A DNA stretch of 64,000 nt from Onthophagus taurus (taxonomy: Eukaryota > Arthropoda > Insecta > Coleoptera > Scarabaeidae): NCBI RefSeq assembly GCF_036711975.1, contig NC_091976.1, positions 33,356,001-33,420,000 on the forward strand, written 5' to 3'. Under the pieces are notes generated by a model. The model made no database searches. It saw nothing but the letters and a program-made list of their open reading frames with translations, and was not told where the DNA came from. Position 1 is the first letter of the stretch, and the number at the start of each line of letters is the position of its first letter. Below, piece after piece: positions 57,601 to 64,000 of the stretch. Made by a program: the position numbers and the translations under genes.

Positions 57601-57607
57601 TAATATA

Positions 57608-59156
57608 CAGTGGCCGACAAAAAGTCAATAACATTCCGATGTTTTTTTTTGGTTCTATTTCACACTGTCTTAACCAGAATGTTTCTAGTTCTAGGTCTAG
57701 TGTTAGTTCTAGTTTTACACTAGCACTATCGTTAGTGATATAGTTATGAAACTACTATGCACTTGCACTAACTAATGCTATCTAGCACTGTCACTACAGC
57801 TAACAGTAGACCTAGAACTAGAAACGTTCGGATTTAGCCGCACATCTCTCAAGACGGCTAAACCCGAATGCTCCTAGTTCTAGGTCTTGTGTTAGTTCTA
57901 GTGATAGTGTTAGTGTAAAACTAGAACTAACACTAGACCTAGAACTAGAAGAATTCGGGTTTAGCCGTCTTGAGAGACGTGCGGCTAAACCCGAATGCTT
58001 CTAGTTCTAGGTCTTGTGTTAGTTCTAGTGATAGTGCTAGTGTAAAACTAGAACTAACACTAGACCTAGAACTAGAATCATTCGGGTTTAGCCGTCTTGA
58101 GAGACGTGCGGCTAAACCCGAATGCTTCTAGTTCTAGGTCTTGTGTTAGTTCTAGTGATAGTGCTAGTGTAAAACTAGAACTAACACTAGACCTAGAACT
58201 AGAATCATTCGGGTTTAGCCGTCTTGAGAGACGTGCGGCTAAACCCGAATGCTTCTAGTTCTAGGTCTTGTGTTAGTTCTAGTGATAGTGCTAGTGTAAA
58301 ACTAGAACTAACACTAGACCTAGAACTAGAATCATTCGGGTTTAGCCGTCTTGAGAGACGTGCGGCTAAACCCGAATGCTTCTAGTTCTAGGTCTTGTGT
58401 TAGTTCTAGTGATAGTGCTAGTGTAAAACTAGAACTAACACTAGACCTAGAACTAGAATCATTCGGGTTTAGCCGTCTTGAGAGACGTGCGGCTAAACCC
58501 GAATGCTTCTAGTTCTAGGTCTTGTGTTAGTTCTAGTGATAGTGCTAGTGTAAAACTAGAACTAACACTAGACCTAGAACTAGAATCATTCGGGTTTAGC
58601 CGTCTTGAGAGACGTGCGGCTAAACCCGAATGCTTCTAGTTCTAGGTCTTGTGTTAGTTCTAGTGATAGTGCTAGTGTAAAACTAGAACTAACACTAGAC
58701 CTAGAACTAGAATCTTTCGGGTTTAGCCGTCTTGAGAGACGTGCGGCTAAACCCGAATGCTTCTAGTTCTAGGTCTTGTGTTAGTTCTAGTGATAGTGCT
58801 AGTGTAAAACTACAACTAACACTCGACCTAGAACTAGAAGCATTCGGGTTTAGCCGTCTTGAGAGACGTGCGGCTAAATCCGAACGTTTCTAGTTCTAGG
58901 TCTAGTGTTAGTTCTAGTTTTACACCATCACTAGAACTAACACAAGACCTAGAACTAGAATCATTCGGGTTTAGCCGTCTTGAGAGACGTGCGGCTAAAC
59001 CCGAATGTTTCTAGTTCTAGGTTTACTGTTAGCTGTGGTGACAGTGCTAGATAGCATTAGTTAGTGCAAGTGCATAGTAGTTTCATAACTATGGTTACTG
59101 CATTCTGTATGAAATTCCCGGTATAATATAAATACAAGACTGATTTTTTGGCAGTG
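57608..59156. mobile_element. Possible TA-flanked element enclosing the 127-bp array
   Basis: The left end CAGTGGCCGACAAAAAGTCA and the complement of the right end (CACTGCCAAAAAATCAGTC) are similar but imperfect, each flanked by TA (57606-57607, 59157-59158). A TACCGGGAATTTCATAC end (complement at 59107-59123) lies just inside the right end. The arrangement suggests a Tc1-like shell with the CTAG array inside; alternatively the similarity is chance. Confidence 0.35.
57665..59050. repeat. 127-bp palindromic satellite array (CTAG family), about ten copies
   Basis: The unit recurs at exactly 127 bp (GATAGTGCTAG at 58030, 58157, 58284 and 58411) with nearly identical central copies. Each unit is a palindrome: AACTAACACTAGACCTAGAA, CGGGTTTAGCCG, TCTTGAGAGACGTG, CGGCTAAACCCG, then the complement of the first part. 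Edge copies are diverged. Confidence 0.94.
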
Positions 59157-59159
59157 TAT

Positions 59160-60274
59160 AATAAGATAAAAATATTTTTGTTCTATTTTGATTAGATTTT
59201 GATTATTATTCTTGTAGAGATAATTCATGTAATACAAATTTATGTAAATTGCGTCCGCGTTCGAGGTCTCGGTCTGGATTAACCGTTTATTTATTATTTC
59301 TTAAGAGGAGCTGGTCGCGAAATAATTCAGGATTAGTTTTACGAGCGGTCCAAAAAATCCCGAATTTTATCGAGGAACGCGCGAGCGCGGGTTCAGGGCG
59401 GAGGGAGATTTTAATAAGCCTCACACCGCGGCATAAATTCGACGATTTTACGGCGGTTTGACGTAAGGACCTACCTGTTTTCGACGCTCTACGGATCGTC
59501 CGGCATAATATGGATAAATGAATGCGAACGACCAACATAAAACCCTAATCCCTTTTTAACCGATTCAAAAGGATTTTTCTTGAAAAAGTTTCAATTAAAA
59601 CCAATATCAAAATAATCTAATAACATTATAATTACATACCTACATATATGTATTAAGCAGCTTTAGTTTATACTGTTGTGGATGGTTGTGTTGTAACCTG
59701 TTGAACGGGGCGTAATTACGACGGAAATTTTTCCACGGTGTGTTCGGTCGAAACCTCGTCTCCTCTTCCTTTAGCCTTAATAAGATTGGTTACTCCTTCG
59801 ACATCATCAGCGAAGAAAATTAGATTTCGTCGCTGCGCCCCCGCCCCCCGGCGTGGGTGTGGTCGCCCGGATTATTAATGAACATGTTTTGACACTTATT
59901 TTGTTATTGGTTTTCTGGGGTAATCAGTAGGCACGGCACCGACCGGATTAATTATCAGGATTCTTTCGGCATTTTTTTAATTACAATACAAAAATTTATT
60001 GGTTTCGTGTCCGTTTCGTTTCTGGTACTGTACACGAAACATTTCTTTATCTCAACATGATATCTCTTCACACACACCTTAATTTTTTTTAGAAATTATT
60101 GTCTTCATTTTTCGATTATTTACGTAACACATGTTTAACGTTAACTAATCTCATGTTCTTATTCTGCAATTTTCTATCGGAATCTTTTTACCAACAATGA
60201 TTTCTACAACGTTTCTCACAACTCTGTTTGTTGTATTCTAAGAACAGAAAATCCAAAAAGTACTTTTTTACATA
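59160..60274. other. Unique intronic region
   Basis: There is no gene. GC-rich patches lie at 59240-59530 and 59690-59980. Two open frames on opposite strands (59249-59461 and 59287-59538) overlap one another and neither is credible as a gene. Confidence 0.35.
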
Positions 60275-63200
60275 ACAATTTTTTAAAGGAAAAATAATTA
60301 ATTTATTATGGATAGTTATATACCATCTTAAAGAGAACATTCTTAGCTTTGATTTGATATATAAATCATTTCTTAATTATCATAAATAAAGTACGAGGAA
60401 TTTTTTAAAGTTTACCCATTTTGATTACGTTAAGGCAAAAAACGCTATTTCATGTAATAACATTTGGAAGCAAAAATAATTTATTTATCATTGATTGTTA
60501 TATACTATCTAAAAGAGGACATTCTTAGCTTTAATTTGATATATAAATCATTTCTTAGTTTTCATAAATAAAGTATGGGAGATTGTTTAAAGTTTACCCA
60601 TTTTAATTAAGTTAAGCCAAAAAACGCTATTTAATATAATAACATTTGGAAGCAAAAATAATTAATTTATTATTGATTGTTATATACCATCTTAAAGGAG
60701 ACATTCTTAGCTTTAATTTGATATACAAATCATTTCTTAGTTTTCATAAATAAAGTATGAGGGATTTTTTAAAGTTTACCCATTTTGATTAAGATAAGCC
60801 AAAAAATGCTATTTCATATAATAACATTTGGAAGCAAAAATAATTAATTTATTATTGATTGTTATATACCATCTTAAAGCGGACATTCTTAGCTTTAATT
60901 TGATATACAAATCATTTCTTAGTTTTCATAAATAAAGTATGAGGGAATTTTTAAAGTTTACCCATTTTGATTAAGTTAAGCCAAAAAAGCACTATTTCAT
61001 ATAATAACATTTGGAAGCAACAATAGTTAATTTATTATTGATTATTATATACCATCTTAAAGGGGACATTCTTAGCTTTAATTTGATATATAAATCATTT
61101 CTTAGTTATCATAAATAAAGTATGCGAAGTTTTTTAAAGTTTACCCATTTTAATTAAGTTAAGCCAAAAAATGCTATTTCATATAATGACAGTTGGAAGC
61201 AAAAATAATTAATTTATTATTGATTGTTATATACCATCTTAAAGGGGACATTCTTAGCTTTAATTTGATATACAAATCATTTCTTAGTTTTCATAAATAA
61301 AGTATGAGGGAATTTTTAAAGTTTACCCATTTTGATTAAGATAAGCCAAAAAAGCACTATTTCATATAATAACATTTGGAAGCAACAATAGTTAATTTAT
61401 TATTGATTATTATATACCATCTTAAAGGGGACATTCTTAGCTTTAATTTGATATACAAATTATTTCTTAGTTTTCATAAATAAAGTATGAGGGATTTTTT
61501 AAAGTTTACCCATTTTGATTAAGATAAGCCAAAAAATGCTATTTCATATAATAACATTTGGAAGCAAAAATAATTAATTTATTATTGATTGTTATATACC
61601 ATCTTAAAGGGGACATTCTTAGCTTTAATTTGATATACAAATTATTTCTTAGTTTTCATAAATAAAGTATGAGGGATTTTTTAAAGTTTACCCATTTTGA
61701 TTAAGATAAGCCAAAAAATGCTATTTCATATAATAACATTTGGAAGCAAAAATAATTAATTTATTATTCATTGTTATATACCACCTTAAAGAGGACATTC
61801 TTAGCTTTAATTTGATATATAAATCATTTCTTAGTTATCATAAATAAAGTATACGAGGTTTTTAGAAGTTTACCCATTTTAATTAAGTTAAGCCAAAAAA
61901 CGCTATTTTATATAATAACATTTGGAAGCAAAAATAATTAATTTATTATTGATTGTTATATACCATCTTAAAGAGGACATCCTCAGCTTTAATGTGATAT
62001 ATAAATCATTTCTTAGTTATCATAAATAAAGTTTGCGATGTTTTTTAAAGTTAACTCATTTTGATTAAGTTAACCCAAAAACCCTATTTTACATAACATT
62101 TTTTTTAAAGAAAAATAATTTATTATTAATTATTATGTACCATCTTAAAGACGACATCCTCAGCTTTAATTTGATATATAAATCATTTCTTAGTTATCAT
62201 AAATAAAGTATGCGAAGTTTTTTAAAGTTTACCCATTTTAATTAAGTTAAGCCAAAAAACGCTATTTCATATAATGACAGCTGGAAGCAAAAATAATTAA
62301 TTTATTATTGATTGCTATATACCATCTTAAAGAGGGCATTCTTAGCTTTGATTTGATATATAAATCATTTCTTAGTTTTCATAAACAAAGTATGAGGGAT
62401 TTTTTAAAGTTTACCCATTTTGATTAAGTTAAGCCAAAAACGCTATTTCATATAATAACATTTGGAAGCAACAATAATTAATTTATTATTGATTGTTATA
62501 TACTATCTTAAAGAGGACATTCTTAGCTTTAATTTGATATATAAATCATTTTTTAGTTTTCATAAATAAAGTATAGGGGAGTGTCTAAAGTTTACCCATT
62601 TTAATTAAGTTAAGCCAAAAAACGCTATTTCATATAATAACATTTCGAAGTAAAAATAATTTATTTATTGTTGATTGTTATATACCATCTTAAAGAGGAC
62701 ATTCTTAGCTTTAATTTGATATATAAATCATTTCTTAGTTTTTATAAATAAAGTATGGGCAATTTTTTAAAGTTAACTCATTTTAATTAAGTTAAGCCAA
62801 AAAACACTATTTTTCATAACAATTTTTTTAAAGAAAAATAATTTATTATTAATTATTATGTACCATCTTAAAGACGACATCCTCAGCTTTAATTTGATAT
62901 ATAAATCATTTCTTAGTTATCATAAATAAAGTATGCGAGGTTTTTTAAAGTTTACCCATTTTAATTAAGTTAAGCCAAAAAAACACTATTTTACATAACA
63001 ATTTTTTTAAAGAAAAATAATTTATTATTAATTATTATGTACCATCTTAAAGAGGACGTCCTGAACTTTAATTTGATATATAAATCATTTCTTAATTTTC
63101 ATAAATAAAGTATGGGGAATTTTATTAAGCATTTTAACTTAATCAAAAAAGTACTTTTCAACAAAATATTTTTTAAAACAAAAAATAATTAAATTATTAT

Positions 63201-63285
63201 TAAACACTATATTATCACCTTAAAGAGGATGTACTCAACTTTTTCTTGACGCATAAATCATTTCTTAATTTTCATAAATAAAGTT
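60275..63285. repeat. 182-bp tandem array, about 16.5 copies
   Basis: TATACCATCTTAAAG recurs about every 182 bp, followed by GACATTCTTAGCTTTAATTT and ATATAAATCATTTCTTAG. This core is homologous to the core of the 181-bp array at 50.5-56.2 kb, but the other half of the monomer (TTTACCCATTTTGATTAAG, GCTATTTCATATAATAAC) is different. Some copies carry a variant half (TTTTTTAAAGAAAAATAATT). Confidence 0.93.
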
Positions 63286-64000
63286 TTTTTTGTGATTAAC
63301 GAGAAGATATCGGGAGGAAAATTAGGTATAAAAACTAGATTAAAACTTTATTGATGGGCTTTTTATTTAGTAAACGTTCGCCTTAATGAAGTCTTTAGCC
63401 CGAACACCCTAATAATTCGCGTTCACCTTTTCCGTTGAAAGAATTAACTTTTATTGGTGCGATACCCGAGGCACGAGACTCGAAGCACTTCGCATGGTTT
63501 GCATTGTTCGTTCCTAATAGTACCCAATGACCTACTGGATACGCTACATTCAAATAACAGGGCCGTATTTGGTTTATCAAAAATTATTTTTTATGCTAAA
63601 TAAGGAAATGGGGTGTTTTTGAGAGAGGGGGAAATCAATTTTGGGAGTTAATTTTGATTAATTTTTTTAGTTTTAGAAATTTTTTGAATCCCTCCCTGTT
63701 GTTCGGGTGGGGTTCAGGTACGTGGCCCTCGTGTCGACCTGCGTCCGGTATTTTTCTCCACGGGACGCACGGGCCTGGATCTCCCAGGGTGACGCTTTGA
63801 ATAGGAACCAGATTGATACAATTAACAATAACATTCGGTTTGTCGACACCGCTATAAGGGACGCGTTATCCGCTTCACGGTGTAAATTAAATTACTTCTC
63901 TTATTTTACTCTTTTCCCTGATTCCTATTCATATTCTTCCACCTCCCCAAAAAGATCGAAACCCTCCTTATCATCATCTCAAACGAACCCAGTTAAATCG
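63286..64000. other. Unique intronic end of window
   Basis: There is no gene. A GC-rich patch at 63690-63800 and complex sequence at 63370-63560 resemble the other low-repeat islands. Cadherin-coding sequence does not resume before the edge. Confidence 0.35.

Overview
This window is nuclear DNA from an insect, most likely a beetle. It is AT-rich, with short introns (about 49-70 bp), an insect-type seven-transmembrane odorant receptor, and full-length orthologues of conserved animal genes. The beetle assignment rests on overall gene and repeat style and was not tested by any search.

The left half (0.3-27.4 kb) carries nine protein genes. In order: an RS-rich nuclear protein (minus), an odorant receptor (plus), a NRF-6-type membrane acyltransferase (plus), an ABHD4/5 lipase (minus), an endosomal syntaxin of the Syx7/12/13 group (minus), CCT5 (minus), eIF3k (plus), a short STN1-like OB-fold protein (plus) and Gemin8 (plus). 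I derived exon joins by eye from GT/AG sites. Every join below keeps frame and gives a total length divisible by three. CCT5 and eIF3k are head to head. eIF3k, STN1-like and Gemin8 follow each other with only 117 and 74 bp between them.

The right half (27.4-64 kb) holds only the first coding exon of dachsous (42.69-44.41 kb, plus), followed by an intron that runs past the window edge (over 19.5 kb). The GC-richer block at 38.7-39.5 kb is the best candidate for its promoter. The remainder is a mosaic of tandem arrays, foldback elements and low-repeat islands that may be cis-regulatory.

The repeat biology is the striking part. (1) Three hammerhead-ribozyme motifs accompany a decayed Penelope-like retroelement inside an intron of the RS gene. 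(2) That intron is expanded by a 5.3 kb element with TTAA target sites and CCTTCGAGC-type ends, itself full of later insertions. (3) A 190-bp tandem array sits exactly inside a second TTAA element, and a paralogous copy of the locus 5 kb away keeps the empty site. (4) A CTAG-rich, almost fully palindromic repeat occurs at about ten loci, twice as clean arrays of 131 and 127 bp. (5) A LINE insertion in the acyltransferase gene duplicated the splice donor and was later hit by a 1.4 kb foldback. (6) The first dachsous intron contains two separate arrays that are diverged members of one satellite family.

No tRNA, rRNA or CRISPR array was recognised.
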